From contig NZ_AKJX01000111.1 of the NCBI RefSeq assembly GCF_000276605.1, forward strand, positions 1 to 64,000: a DNA stretch of 64,000 nucleotides, written 5' to 3'. Source of the DNA: Acidovorax sp. CF316 (GTDB taxonomy: Bacteria; Pseudomonadota; Gammaproteobacteria; Burkholderiales; Burkholderiaceae_C). Positions 17,833 to 25,989 of the stretch are shown in pieces. A program made the translations under genes and the position numbers. The notes beneath the pieces were generated by a model. It was not told where the DNA came from. It worked only from the letters and a program-made list of their open reading frames with translations, and ran no database searches. The stretch's first letter is position 1, and each line of letters opens with the position of its first letter.

Positions 17833-18603
17833 ATGCCGACACCTGCACCTGTGCTGCACCCCAGCGCCGCGGCCTTGGTGCGCGGCGAGGGGGACATGCT
17901 GCAAGACCGGGCCTATTTCCGCCGGCTTGGCGTGCCCTACGACGCCCAGGGCCTCCTGGGGGTGCTGCGCAACCGCAAGCCCAGGTCGGCCATGCCGCTG
18001 GCCTGCCACAGCCTGGCGGACCTCCATGCCACGGAGGCCCTGCCGGTTCTCAAGGAACTGGCCGACTTTTCGATGCAGGACGTCAAGGCCACCTCGGTCC
18101 TGGCCGTGGCCCGGCTCTGTGGGGCCGAGGCGACGGACTGGCTCACCGAATGCCTGGTGCGCAAGGGAACGCTCAAGAGCTATGTGCTCTGGGCCCTGGC
18201 GGCCGTAGCCGACCCGCGGGCCTACCCGGCCGTGAAGGCCTGGTCCGACCCCCTGATCCGAAAGCTTGAGCGCAAGCCCGAGAAGCCTGCGCTCTCCAAC
18301 CTGGTGTTTGCCATCGCTTACCTCGAACAGGTGGCGCAGATCCATCCCGAGGCCGTCGGCTTGCTGGCACGCTTTGAAGCCGTGGCGCGCACGCTCCCCC
18401 CGGGCGATCTGTCGGAATTTCGCAGCTTTACGCGCATGTTTGCGAGGAGTGCGGCCACCACGGACCCTGTACCCGACTGGCTGGCGCAGGTGGTGGCGGC
18501 CCTCCCCTCAGAGTGCCGGCTGCATCAGCCGAGCCCGGACATCGGCCGCGTAGGTCCGTCCGACCTTGGCGGTCTTGCCCCCCGGGAACACGACGCTCAG
18601 TGA
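17833..18603 (+). CDS. Hypothetical protein with HEAT-like helical repeats
   Basis: A 256-residue protein that I do not recognise as a named family. Residues ~50-150 look like tandem alpha-helical pairs of HEAT type (ACHSLADLHATEALPVLKELADFS, then VKATSVLAVARLCGAEATDWL, then LKSYVLWALAAVADPRAYPAV), each helix pair about 33-35 residues apart. No signal peptide, membrane segment or catalytic motif is visible. AGGAG lies 8 bases before ATG 17833. The last 32 codons run antisense over the 3' end of the response-regulator gene; that tail (after residue ~225) is probably non-conserved. It stands alone between the dehydrogenase terminator and the convergent two-component genes. Confidence 0.65.
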   Translation: MPTPAPVLHPSAAALVRGEGDMLQDRAYFRRLGVPYDAQGLLGVLRNRKPRSAMPLACHSLADLHATEALPVLKELADFSMQDVKATSVLAVARLCGAEATDWLTECLVRKGTLKSYVLWALAAVADPRAYPAVKAWSDPLIRKLERKPEKPALSNLVFAIAYLEQVAQIHPEAVGLLARFEAVARTLPPGDLSEFRSFTRMFARSAATTDPVPDWLAQVVAALPSECRLHQPSPDIGRVGPSDLGGLAPREHDAQ

Positions 18604-19302
18604 GGAGTACCGGCCGACCGACACATGGGAGATCGCGCCCAGGCGGACCAGCGTGCTGCGGTGGATGCGCATGAATTCCCCGCCAGGCAGGCTGCGCTCC
18701 AGGTCGGACAGGCTCTCGCCGTGCAGGTAATCCCTGCCGTCCGCGTGGATGCGCGCGTAGTCGCGCTCCGCCTGGATGTGGGTGATGCTGCTGCACGGAA
18801 TGCGCAGGTAGTTGTGGCCCGATTTCACCCACAGGTCGCTGGTGCCGGCATGGCGGTGCGCGGCGGCGGCGGCTGCGCTGCGCAGGCTGGCAATGACTTC
18901 CTCCAGCTCCGCGATCCGGTCCTGGCGGCCTTGCGACAGCACGGCCTGGCGCGCACGCTCCAGGGCCAGGTGCAGGCGCCCCGGGTCGATGGGCTTGGTC
19001 ACGTAGTCGATGGCATGGGCGTCGAATGCGCGGCGGGCCTGGTCGTCGAAGGCGGTCACGAACACGACGGCGGGTGCCGGGGTGGGCAGCTGGGGGACCA
19101 GGTCGAAGCCGTTGCCGCCGGGCATCTGGATGTCCAGCAGGACAATGCGCGCGTCGAACTCCGCCAGCCTGGCGAGGGCCTGCTGCACGGTGGCCGCTTC
19201 CGCGACCGCGCCGACCCAGTCCAGGCGCTGCAGGTGCCGTATGAGCCGGCGCCGTGCCAGCGGCTCGTCGTCCACGACCAGCACGTCGATGGGGCCCATC
19301 AT
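18508..19302 (-). CDS. LytTR-family response regulator (AlgR/LytR type)
   Basis: A 264-residue two-domain regulator. Residues 5-125 are a receiver domain with the acidic pair in VLVVDDEP, phosphoacceptor Asp57 (VLLDIQMPGGNG), and the later conserved Lys in YVTKPID. Residues ~160-264 form a LytTR DNA-binding domain (LWVKSGHNYLRIPCSSITHI, RDYARIHADGRDYL, FMRIHRSTLVRLGAI). Such regulators bind paired direct repeats upstream of target genes. The ATG overlaps the kinase stop (ATGA at 19299-19302), so the kinase gene comes first and translation is coupled. Its 3' end is overlapped by the convergent HEAT-like ORF for 96 bases. Targets are not evident in the window. Confidence 0.9.
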   Translation of the reverse strand: MMGPIDVLVVDDEPLARRRLIRHLQRLDWVGAVAEAATVQQALARLAEFDARIVLLDIQMPGGNGFDLVPQLPTPAPAVVFVTAFDDQARRAFDAHAIDYVTKPIDPGRLHLALERARQAVLSQGRQDRIAELEEVIASLRSAAAAAAHRHAGTSDLWVKSGHNYLRIPCSSITHIQAERDYARIHADGRDYLHGESLSDLERSLPGGEFMRIHRSTLVRLGAISHVSVGRYSSLSVVFPGGKTAKVGRTYAADVRARLMQPAL

Positions 19303-20423
19303 CCGGTCCTCCAGGGCAGTTCGATCTCGGCGCGAAACTGCCCCCCATGGGTGCGGGCGCTGAACCTGCCGCTTTCGTCAAAGCGCATGCGCAGGCGGTC
19401 CGCGACATTGCGCAGGCCGATGCCGAAGCCGACCACGGTGTCCGCCGACGGGCGCCCGCCGGCCGGCAGATCGTTCTCGACCACCAGCCGCAGAACGTCC
19501 TGCTGGCGCAGCGCGCGGATGGTGATCTGCGTGTGCGCCGCGGACTGGCCCACGCCATGCTTGACGGCATTCTCGATCAGCGGCTGCAGGATCAGGCTGG
19601 GCACGAGCGCGCGCCGCACCTCCCCGGGGGCCTCCACGGCAAAGCCCATGCGGTCGGAGAAGCGCTCCTGCTCGATCGCGAGATAGTCCTCCTGCAGCAC
19701 CAGCTCATCCGCCAGGCTGACGTCCTGCAGGGGGTCGATGGTCAGCGTGGTGCGCAGGAACATCGACAGCGACAGCAGCATGCGGCCGGCACGCGCGGTG
19801 GCGCCTTCCTCGACCAGGCCGGCGATGGAGTTGAGGGTGTTGAACAGGAAATGCGGGTTGGCCTGGTAGCGCAGGGCGCGCATCTGGGCGTGCAGGGCCT
19901 CCTCGCGCGCGGCGGCCAGGCTGCGTTCGCGATCCCGCACCTCGAAGGCATAGACCATGGACACATACAGGCAGGACCAGCCGAAGAACATCGCCATGCT
20001 TGAGACCATGGTGTAGCCGAAGTTGCGCCAGCTGAAGTCGGGCACCTCGGGCGCCACGTAAAAGCGGTAGACCTGGAAATCAAACAGGCTGTACAACGGC
20101 GCGCAGGCCATGGACAGCGCAAACGCCATGGCCGCCTTGAACAGGATGCCGCGGTGGCGCAGCCGGAACAGCAGTGCCGACATGCCGATGGTGAGCAGGG
20201 CGCCGAAGCTGTTGAGCACCAGCTTGCCCGAGAGCGATTCGAGCGGGTCGACGCCAGCGATCCCCCACAGGATGCTGTCGCTGAGCAGCACGGCACTCCA
20301 GAACACCGCGGCCAGCTGCAATGTGGTGCGGCGCAGGCCGGACCAGGCGCTGGCGGCGGCATCGCCGGGCAGGTCGGTGGTGTCGTTCGTCGACGGTGGG
20401 GGTCCGTTCGTCGAAATGTGCAT
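19299..20423 (-). CDS. LytS/AlgZ-type sensor histidine kinase
   Basis: A 374-residue membrane kinase. After a ~25-residue polar N-terminus come four predicted membrane helices (residues ~35-150), a short linker, then a His_kinase domain with the H-box RYQANPHFLFNTLNSIAGL and an ATPase domain with QPLIENAVKHGVGQ and GFGIGLRNVADRLRM. This NPHFLFN form is diagnostic of the LytS/YehU/AlgZ class that pairs with LytTR regulators. ATG 20423 is inferred from the domain layout; in-frame upstream codons give an unlikely Cys-rich extension through the LuxR gene. It is divergent from the luxR-type gene with a 154-base shared promoter region. The signal sensed is unknown. Confidence 0.85.
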   Translation of the reverse strand: MHISTNGPPPSTNDTTDLPGDAAASAWSGLRRTTLQLAAVFWSAVLLSDSILWGIAGVDPLESLSGKLVLNSFGALLTIGMSALLFRLRHRGILFKAAMAFALSMACAPLYSLFDFQVYRFYVAPEVPDFSWRNFGYTMVSSMAMFFGWSCLYVSMVYAFEVRDRERSLAAAREEALHAQMRALRYQANPHFLFNTLNSIAGLVEEGATARAGRMLLSLSMFLRTTLTIDPLQDVSLADELVLQEDYLAIEQERFSDRMGFAVEAPGEVRRALVPSLILQPLIENAVKHGVGQSAAHTQITIRALRQQDVLRLVVENDLPAGGRPSADTVVGFGIGLRNVADRLRMRFDESGRFSARTHGGQFRAEIELPWRTG

Positions 20424-20577
20424 TGCTTCGTCGGCTGGAGAAGTCGTTGGAGTTTGCGGTGGTGGGAGTCTCGCCAAGAATTCTCCCGGGTCCTCTCCAT
20501 TCCGGGAATGGGGGCCTTCCAGACCCTGGTTCCCGTCGGATGGATTCTGGCCCATCCCCATTCCACCCTTCACCGCA

Positions 20578-21318
20578 ATGGATCTGACGCTACGGCCCTT
20601 TCGCGAATCGCTCGAGCAACTACTGCACAGCGCCGACCTGCCCAGCCTGCATGCACAGGTGCAGCAACTGGCGCAGGCGCTCGGCTTCGAGCATTTCATC
20701 TATGCGCTGCGGGTGCCGGAGCACTTTGCGCAGTCGAGCGTTTTGCTGGTGGATGGCTACCCACCAGGCTGGACCCGCCACTACATGGCCCACAACTACC
20801 ATGCGCACGATCCCATCATCCGCTATTGCAGCCGCAACATCCTGCCGGTGCTGTGGCACGAGGTGCCCGGTGATGGCCCCGGCCCGCAGGCCCGGCGCGT
20901 GATGGGCGAGGCAGCCGAGCACGGGCTGTGCACCGGCCTGAGCGTGCCGCTGCACACGCCCCACGGGGAGCTCGGTATCTTGAGCGGCACGGTCTCGCGC
21001 ACGGGCCGCACCGCCCAGGCCGACATTGCACAGGTCCAGGCGCATGCGCACCTGCTGGCCAGCTATGTGCACGAGGCCATGCGCCGCCTGGCGCCCATGC
21101 CGCTGCAGCCCCCGGCGCTGAGTCCGCGCGAGCAGCAGGTGCTGCGCTGGGCCGCCGACGGCAAGACCTCGTGGGAGATCTCGTGCCTGTTGCACATCTC
21201 CGAACGCACGGCCAATTTCCACCTCAACGCCATCGCGCAGAAGCTGGGGGTGTTCAGCCGCCAGCATGCGATTGCGCGGGCCCTGCTGCTCGGCCTCATC
21301 CAGCCGCGTCCGTTCTGA
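20578..21318 (+). CDS. LuxR-type quorum-sensing regulator with autoinducer-binding domain (orphan)
   Basis: A 246-residue regulator of LasR/TraR size. The N-terminal acyl-homoserine-lactone-binding domain keeps the family's key pocket residues: Trp65 and Tyr69 (GWTRHYM), Asp78-Pro79 (HAHDPI), Trp93 (VLWHE) and the Gly in GLCTGLSVPLH. The C-terminal LuxR helix-turn-helix spans about residues 180-240 (LSPREQQVLRWAADGKT, ISERTANFHLNAIAQKLGV). No luxI-type synthase gene is in the window, so it may be a LuxR 'solo' responding to signals from neighbours, plants, or a synthase elsewhere. ATG 20578 begins exactly at the domain. Divergent from the kinase gene; CCATTCC/GGAATGG (20497-20511) between them is a possible operator. 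Confidence 0.88.
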   Translation: MDLTLRPFRESLEQLLHSADLPSLHAQVQQLAQALGFEHFIYALRVPEHFAQSSVLLVDGYPPGWTRHYMAHNYHAHDPIIRYCSRNILPVLWHEVPGDGPGPQARRVMGEAAEHGLCTGLSVPLHTPHGELGILSGTVSRTGRTAQADIAQVQAHAHLLASYVHEAMRRLAPMPLQPPALSPREQQVLRWAADGKTSWEISCLLHISERTANFHLNAIAQKLGVFSRQHAIARALLLGLIQPRPF

Positions 21319-21366
21319 TCGCGTCCCTGCAGGCATGCGCTGCCCCCGCGGGGGATGGCCAGCTTC

Positions 21367-21406
21367 TTGACAGGCGCCGATAAAATACATAGCATGATAT
21401 ATATCA
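21367..21406 (+). promoter_or_regulatory. Predicted promoter and palindromic operator of the marR-type gene
   Basis: TTGACA (21367-21372) and TAGCAT (21390-21395) are 17 bases apart. A perfect AT-rich palindrome, TGATATATATCA (21395-21406), sits at the expected start site, immediately before AAAGGAG and the ATG at 21417. An AT-rich palindrome over the start site is a usual autoregulatory operator of MarR proteins. Binding is inferred. Confidence 0.6.
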
Positions 21407-21416
21407 AAGGAGAATA

Positions 21417-21938
21417 ATGGTCCAGGACACGGTCAAGGAGCTCGGGTTCCTCACCCTCGGCACCCGCTTTCGGCGCATCGGTGAGTCGCTGCAGGCGCAG
21501 ACCCAGGCGCTCATGGCGCGGCATGGCATCGACCTGCCCGCGGCCCACTTTCCGTTGCTCGCGGCGCTCGACCGGCACGGCCCGCTGGGCGTCGGGGAGC
21601 TGGGCACGGCGGTCGGCGTGAGCCAGCCGGTGGTCACGCGCTCCCTGCACGGGCTGGAGGCGAGCGGTCTCGTGGAGTCGCGCACGCTGCAGGAGGATCG
21701 GCGCATCCGCAAGGTGCAGCTCAGCGAGGCCGGGCAGGCGCTGGTCGAGCGTGCCCGGCGCGAGGTCTGGCCGGTGATCGAGGCCTCGGTGGCCCAGATC
21801 TGCGCGCCGCTCGAAGGCCCGCTGCTGGAGCAGCTGTCCGCGCTCGAAGCGGGCCTGGAACACACCTCGCTGCTGCAGCGCGCAGCCGTCTCCATCGCGG
21901 CACAGCCCGCGCGATCCAAAGGAAAGGCATCCCGATGA
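21417..21938 (+). CDS. MarR-family transcriptional regulator
   Basis: A 173-residue winged-helix dimeric regulator. The central HTH and wing are visible: HFPLLAALDRHGPLGVGELGTAVGVSQPVVTRSLHGLEASGLVESR, followed by the basic wing LQEDRRIRKVQLSEAG. (Each segment is part of residues ~40-110.) MarR proteins usually repress their own operon and release DNA when a phenolic or oxidant ligand binds. ATG 21417 is preceded by AAAGGAG. The gene ends in a four-base ATGA overlap with the GNAT gene, so both are expected on one transcript. A palindrome at the start site suggests autoregulation. Confidence 0.88.
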   Translation: MVQDTVKELGFLTLGTRFRRIGESLQAQTQALMARHGIDLPAAHFPLLAALDRHGPLGVGELGTAVGVSQPVVTRSLHGLEASGLVESRTLQEDRRIRKVQLSEAGQALVERARREVWPVIEASVAQICAPLEGPLLEQLSALEAGLEHTSLLQRAAVSIAAQPARSKGKASR

Positions 21939-22609
21939 ACAGCTCCCTCGACCGCCCCGTGTGGGCTTCGCTCCTCCATGCACCGCAGCTTGCCGAAGGC
22001 GGGGACCTCGCCAGGCGCTACCGGCGCGACGTGAACCTGTTCGCCTGCGCACGGGACGACGATGGCGCCAGCCTTGCCGCGCTGGCCAGCCTGGTGGGGG
22101 CGGGAGAATCCGTTTACCTGGCGCAGGTTGCCCCGGTCCAGGTACCGCCGGGCCTGCAACTCGTGCGCAGTGCCCAGGGGGTGCAGATGCTGGCCATGCA
22201 GCCCGTCGCGCCTGTGCCAGGCGAAGAGGCCGTGGTGGTGCTTGGCGATGCCGATGCGCCCGAGATGCTGGCGCTGGCGCAACTGACCGAGCCCGGTCCC
22301 TTCCTGCCGCGCACGCACACCATGGGCCGCTTTGTCGGCGTGCGTATTGGGGGTCGTCTGGCCGCGATGGCCGGCGAGCGCATGCGCTTTGCCGGCGCCA
22401 CCGAGGTCAGCGGGGTCTGCACCCATCCCGACTTCAGGGGGCGCGGCCTCGCGCGCCGGCTGTCGTCCGTGGTGGCGCATGCCATCCAGCAGCGTGGCGA
22501 CCAGGCCTTCCTGCATGCCTGGGTCAGCAACCACGCGGCCATTGCGCTCTATGAAAGCCTGGGCTTTGAGACCCGCACGCAGGTGCAGGTGGCCGTGCTG
22601 GCGCGCTAG
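21935..22609 (+). CDS. GNAT family N-acetyltransferase (FR47-like)
   Basis: A 224-residue acetyltransferase. The C-terminal half (residues ~115-220) carries the GNAT core, with the acetyl-CoA motif GVCTHPDFRGRGLARRLSSVV (pattern QxxGxG/A as FRGRGLA) and the following strand-helix AFLHAWVSNHAAIALYESLGFE. The N-terminal half is a variable, probably substrate-binding domain, as in FR47-like proteins. It transfers acetyl from acetyl-CoA to an amine of unknown identity. Coupled to the MarR gene by ATGA overlap, so it is probably induced when MarR is released; detoxification of an amine-bearing compound is a reasonable guess only. Confidence 0.83.
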   Translation: MNSSLDRPVWASLLHAPQLAEGGDLARRYRRDVNLFACARDDDGASLAALASLVGAGESVYLAQVAPVQVPPGLQLVRSAQGVQMLAMQPVAPVPGEEAVVVLGDADAPEMLALAQLTEPGPFLPRTHTMGRFVGVRIGGRLAAMAGERMRFAGATEVSGVCTHPDFRGRGLARRLSSVVAHAIQQRGDQAFLHAWVSNHAAIALYESLGFETRTQVQVAVLAR

Positions 22610-22637
22610 GCTGCCTGTCCGGCGGGCTTGCCGATGC

Positions 22638-24926
22638 TCACCGCGTGCGCAGTGACTCGGCCATGACAAAGCGCCGTTTGCCGGCCTCCTTGGCGCGGTA
22701 CATGGCGCTGTCGGCCTGCTGCAGCAGGGCCTCGCAGCTGGCCAGGCCGGTGGCGGCATGCGGGCCGTAGCTGGCGCCGCCGATGCTGGCGGAGATCTGC
22801 AGCACCAGGCCTTCGATCAGGAACGGGGATGCCAGGCTTTCCACCAGCTTCGCGGCCACCTTGGCCGTGCCCCGCAGGCCCGGCTGGACCAGGGCCACGG
22901 CGAATTCGTCGCCCCCCAGCCGCGCGACCAGGTCGCCGCCGCGCACCCCTTGCAGCAGGCGCTGCGCGGCCTGCTGCAGCAGCGCGTCGCCCACCGCGTG
23001 GCCATGGGCGTCGTTGATGCCCTTGAAGCCATCGAGATCGACGAACAGGATGGAGACGTTGCCCCCGTTGCGGTGGGCCTGCGCCAGCTGCTGCTGCACG
23101 ATCTGGCGGAACAGCGAGCGGTTGGCCAGGCCGGTCAGCATGTCGTGGTGGGCCTCGTGTTTTGCCGTGTCCAGCAGGTGCGCCGCCTGCCTCAGTGCGT
23201 GGCCGACCTTGTCGGCCTCGGTCAGGCCCAGGGGCGGCACCACGATGGGGGCGCCCGAGCCCAGGGCCAGCGCCGGTCCGGTCAGGGCCTGCACGGCGCT
23301 GGCGATGGATCCGCCGATGCGCCAGGCCAGGAGCAGGCTGGCGGTCAGCATCAGCACCAGTCCCGCGAGCAGCCAGGCGACTGTGCGCAGCAGCGGGGTG
23401 CTCAGGCTGCTGCTCGGAATGCCGATGGAGACCGTCCAGCCCGTGGCCGGTGAGCGGCTGAAGGCCGAGAGCACGGGGATGCCTTCCAGGGTCACGGCAT
23501 CCACCGAGTCTTCGTCCACCTGGGCCAGCCGCTGCAGTATCAGCGGCGCGCCCTTGGCCCCGACAAAGCGCCGCATCTCGTGGCTGCGCGCGACGATGCT
23601 GCCCTCGGCGTCGTAGATGGAGACGATCCAGTCCCGGGCCAGGTGCTGGTTGTTCAGCAACTGGGTCAGCCGTTCGGGCCACAGGCTGGCCCTGAGCCGC
23701 AGGTCTGCAGTGGGGACCTTGCCAGTGCCCCCCGGCGCCACGGGCACCGCGATCGTGACGGCGGTTTCCTTCTCGAAACGGGCCTGCAGGAAGGCCGCTT
23801 GCGAGAAGGAGGGGGTGGGGCGGGGGTGGGGGGAGGGTGTGGTGGCAGCGTGGGTGCCCGGTGGCAGGCGGGTGTCCATCAGCACGCTGCCATGGCCGTC
23901 CTCCAGCACCAGGGCCGCCACGTGCAGGTGGCCCAGCGCGTCCTCGGCCTGCAGCTGGAAGGCGGGCAGGTTGCCGGCCAGCAGCAGGCGGGACGTCGAC
24001 AGCACCCTGAGCCCCGATTCGACACCGGCGAGGTCCTTGTCCACGGTGGCGATGATGGCGCGCGCCGTGACCACGAGGGCCCTGGCCTGTTGCTCGCGCA
24101 GCCGCTGGTAGTCGTAAACCATCACCACCACGGCCATCAGGGACACGGGCAGGCTGGCCGCCACCACCAGGAACACCAGGCGCGAGCGGATGGTCGGCGG
24201 CATGGCGCCATAGACCGAGATCAGCAAGCTTGTGACCAGGAACAGCGCCACCAGCCCGCTGATGGTGAAGCCCAGCCAGCTGCCACCGATCCCGGTCGGA
24301 CCGGCACCGCAGATGCTGCCGGGGGCAAAGCTGGCGGCCGCCATGCCGGTGTAGTGCATGCCGGCAATGGCGATGCCCATGACCAGGGCGCTGGCCGTCT
24401 TCTTGCGAAAGCCCGTGAGCACGGTTTCGTGGCGCAGGCGAAAGCAGATCAGCAGCGCGGCGGTCGCAGCGCCGATGGCAAAGAGAACCGAGAGGGCGAA
24501 CAGCCAGGGGTCGTAGGTGATGCGGGGACGCATCTGCAGCGCTTCCATGCCCAGGTAGTGCATGGCCGCGATCCCCAGGCCCATGAGCGCACCCGCCCCC
24601 AGCAGGCGCTGCCAGCCCAGCTGCGGCTGGCTGACCGTGTGCAGGGCCAGCGCCGAGGACAGCACGGCGACCAGCCAGGACGCCAGCGTGGTGCCGACAT
24701 CGTAGGCCAGTGGCACCGGCAGCGAAAAGGCCAGCATGCCGACGAAATGCATGGACCAGATGCCGGTCCCCATGGCCAGGGCGCCGCAGCCCAGCCACAG
24801 CAGTGCGCGGCGCGCGTGGCCGATGGCCGCGGCCACCCGCGAGGCCATGTCCAGGGCGACGAACGATGCCACCACCGCCGTCGCGACCGACAGCAGCACC
24901 AGCACCAGGTCGTAGCTACCCTGCAT
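22638..24926 (-). CDS. MHYT sensor diguanylate cyclase (GGDEF)
   Basis: A 762-residue membrane protein. Residues ~5-235 are an MHYT sensor domain of seven helices with three signature motifs (MHFVGML, MHYLGME, MHYTGMA), whose Met/His ligands are thought to bind copper and sense oxygen, CO or NO. After an eighth helix (residues ~250-275) comes a ~220-residue extracytoplasmic region of Cache-like appearance with a Pro/Ser-rich insertion, another membrane segment near residue 520, a linker, and a C-terminal GGDEF domain with intact active site (ARLGGDEFAVAL). An RGGD inhibitory I-site sits five residues upstream of it. It should synthesise c-di-GMP. No EAL domain. Convergent with the GNAT gene; monocistronic. 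Confidence 0.88.
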   Translation of the reverse strand: MQGSYDLVLVLLSVATAVVASFVALDMASRVAAAIGHARRALLWLGCGALAMGTGIWSMHFVGMLAFSLPVPLAYDVGTTLASWLVAVLSSALALHTVSQPQLGWQRLLGAGALMGLGIAAMHYLGMEALQMRPRITYDPWLFALSVLFAIGAATAALLICFRLRHETVLTGFRKKTASALVMGIAIAGMHYTGMAAASFAPGSICGAGPTGIGGSWLGFTISGLVALFLVTSLLISVYGAMPPTIRSRLVFLVVAASLPVSLMAVVVMVYDYQRLREQQARALVVTARAIIATVDKDLAGVESGLRVLSTSRLLLAGNLPAFQLQAEDALGHLHVAALVLEDGHGSVLMDTRLPPGTHAATTPSPHPRPTPSFSQAAFLQARFEKETAVTIAVPVAPGGTGKVPTADLRLRASLWPERLTQLLNNQHLARDWIVSIYDAEGSIVARSHEMRRFVGAKGAPLILQRLAQVDEDSVDAVTLEGIPVLSAFSRSPATGWTVSIGIPSSSLSTPLLRTVAWLLAGLVLMLTASLLLAWRIGGSIASAVQALTGPALALGSGAPIVVPPLGLTEADKVGHALRQAAHLLDTAKHEAHHDMLTGLANRSLFRQIVQQQLAQAHRNGGNVSILFVDLDGFKGINDAHGHAVGDALLQQAAQRLLQGVRGGDLVARLGGDEFAVALVQPGLRGTAKVAAKLVESLASPFLIEGLVLQISASIGGASYGPHAATGLASCEALLQQADSAMYRAKEAGKRRFVMAESLRTR

Positions 24927-25126
24927 GGGGGCCCGGGCTCGGGCCCCTGCGCGGGGCTGCAGGCATGCACAGACTCATCGACACCTCCCGTGGGAAACGC
25001 AGGGATATCCTCATCGGACAACCATGCTAGCGGTTCCCTGCGGCGCCTGAAAGCTTTGCTTTGCACGCCACCCGGTGGCTGGATCCCGCCATGGGCAGGC
25101 TGGCCGCCAGGCCTTTGCAGTGGGGT

Positions 25127-25163
25127 AAAAAAAGCCCGCTCCGATGGGAATCGGTGCGGGCTT
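25127..25163 (-). terminator. Rho-independent terminator closing the DUF4198/receptor operon
   Basis: On the minus strand GCCCGC pairs with GCGGGC (plus coordinates 25134-25139 and 25156-25161), extended by CCGAT/ATCGG in the stem and followed by seven T (25127-25133). It lies about 45 bases beyond the DUF4198 stop codon. The rest of the 24927-25207 gap shows nothing else recognisable. Confidence 0.85.
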
Positions 25164-25207
25164 GGGCACCCCATGCGCGAGGCCTGGGGCGCCAGTGCGG
25201 GATGCTC

Positions 25208-25927
25208 TCAGTGCTTTTCGGGTGCGGGTGGCAGCGGTGGCGAGACAGCGCCTTCGGCCTGCACGAAGCTCAGCGTGGTCACGTAGCTGGCCTCACCGTA
25301 CTTTTCGCCCTGGGCTTCGCCAGGCGTCTTGTCGGTGTGGTGCACTTCGGCCACGTACTGGCCCTTCCAGGGAGTCAGGAACTCCACGGTGCCGTCATCG
25401 GCGGACTGGGCCTCGCGGCTCCATCCGGCGGGCGAGACCAGTTGCACCTTGGCCTTGGGCAGAGCCTTGCCGTTGAACACGACCTTGAGCTGGCCGGGCT
25501 TGCCGGTGGGCACCAGGTCCAGCGCCTGGCCGGGCGCCACGGGCTGGGCGAGGCTCGCAACCCAGCGGGCCGAGGGCTGCCAGTACATGGCGGGCAGGTT
25601 GCGCTTGCTGCGGTCGATCAGCGGGTAGGTGGCGGCGGCGAACAGCGTGTCGGCGTTGCCGGCCACGGTGTAGGCGAATGCGTCCTTGGTGAGCTTGCCT
25701 TCGACCTTCTGGTTGGCGGTGCCGGCGCGCTGCTCGAGCACGGGCACGCCCTTGAACTTGTCCAGCGCACCGGGCGAGGTCTCGCGCAGGTTGTCGTTGA
25801 ACTCGCCGAAGTGCAGGCGGACCTGGCCGCCGCCGGCGTTTTCGAGCCAGACCTGGTGGGCGTTGGCGGCGGTGGCGGCTGCGGCCACCAGGGCAAGGGC
25901 GGCAGCGGTGCGAAGTGCGAAGCTCAT
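25208..25927 (-). CDS. DUF4198 family periplasmic protein
   Basis: A 239-residue exported protein with a clear signal peptide (MSFALRTAAALALVAAAATA, cleavage near ANAHQ). The mature part begins HQVWLE, the usual opening of DUF4198 proteins (which often start with a metal-ligand-like histidine), and includes FNGKALPKAKVQLVSPAGWSREAQ, DDGTVEFLTPWKGQYVAEV, and HHTDKTPGEAQGEKYGEASY. The family is periplasmic, beta-rich and commonly found next to TonB-dependent receptors; function is not established, and a role in handling the imported metal is inferred from context. It is the last gene of the receptor operon, 62 bases after the upstream receptor gene, with a possible Fur site in that gap. Confidence 0.8.
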   Translation of the reverse strand: MSFALRTAAALALVAAAATAANAHQVWLENAGGGQVRLHFGEFNDNLRETSPGALDKFKGVPVLEQRAGTANQKVEGKLTKDAFAYTVAGNADTLFAAATYPLIDRSKRNLPAMYWQPSARWVASLAQPVAPGQALDLVPTGKPGQLKVVFNGKALPKAKVQLVSPAGWSREAQSADDGTVEFLTPWKGQYVAEVHHTDKTPGEAQGEKYGEASYVTTLSFVQAEGAVSPPLPPAPEKH

Positions 25928-25958
25928 GTGAAAGGCCTTTGGGAGTGAGAAAGAGGGT

Positions 25959-25986
25959 AAATGAGAACGATGGTGATTATCGTTGC
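25959..25986 (-). promoter_or_regulatory. Fur-box-like sequence before the DUF4198 gene
   Basis: The segment AAATGAGAACGATGGTGATT (25959-25978, plus strand) continued by ATCGTTGC contains an inverted AACGAT/ATCGTT pair and an AATGAGAA half-site like those in Fur boxes. It lies 32 bases upstream of the ATG at 25927. The match is imperfect. Confidence 0.4.
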
Positions 25987-25989
25987 ACT

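Noticed and set aside
17833..18507. HEAT-like protein as a phycobilisome-lyase-type PBS-HEAT enzyme
   Set aside because: Helical repeats are present but the lyase motifs are not; naming a function would be unsupported.
20385..20435. Three copies of a TTCGTCG-like repeat near the kinase start codon
   Set aside because: They lie mostly inside coding sequence for a polar N-terminus and are short; probably chance in GC-rich DNA.
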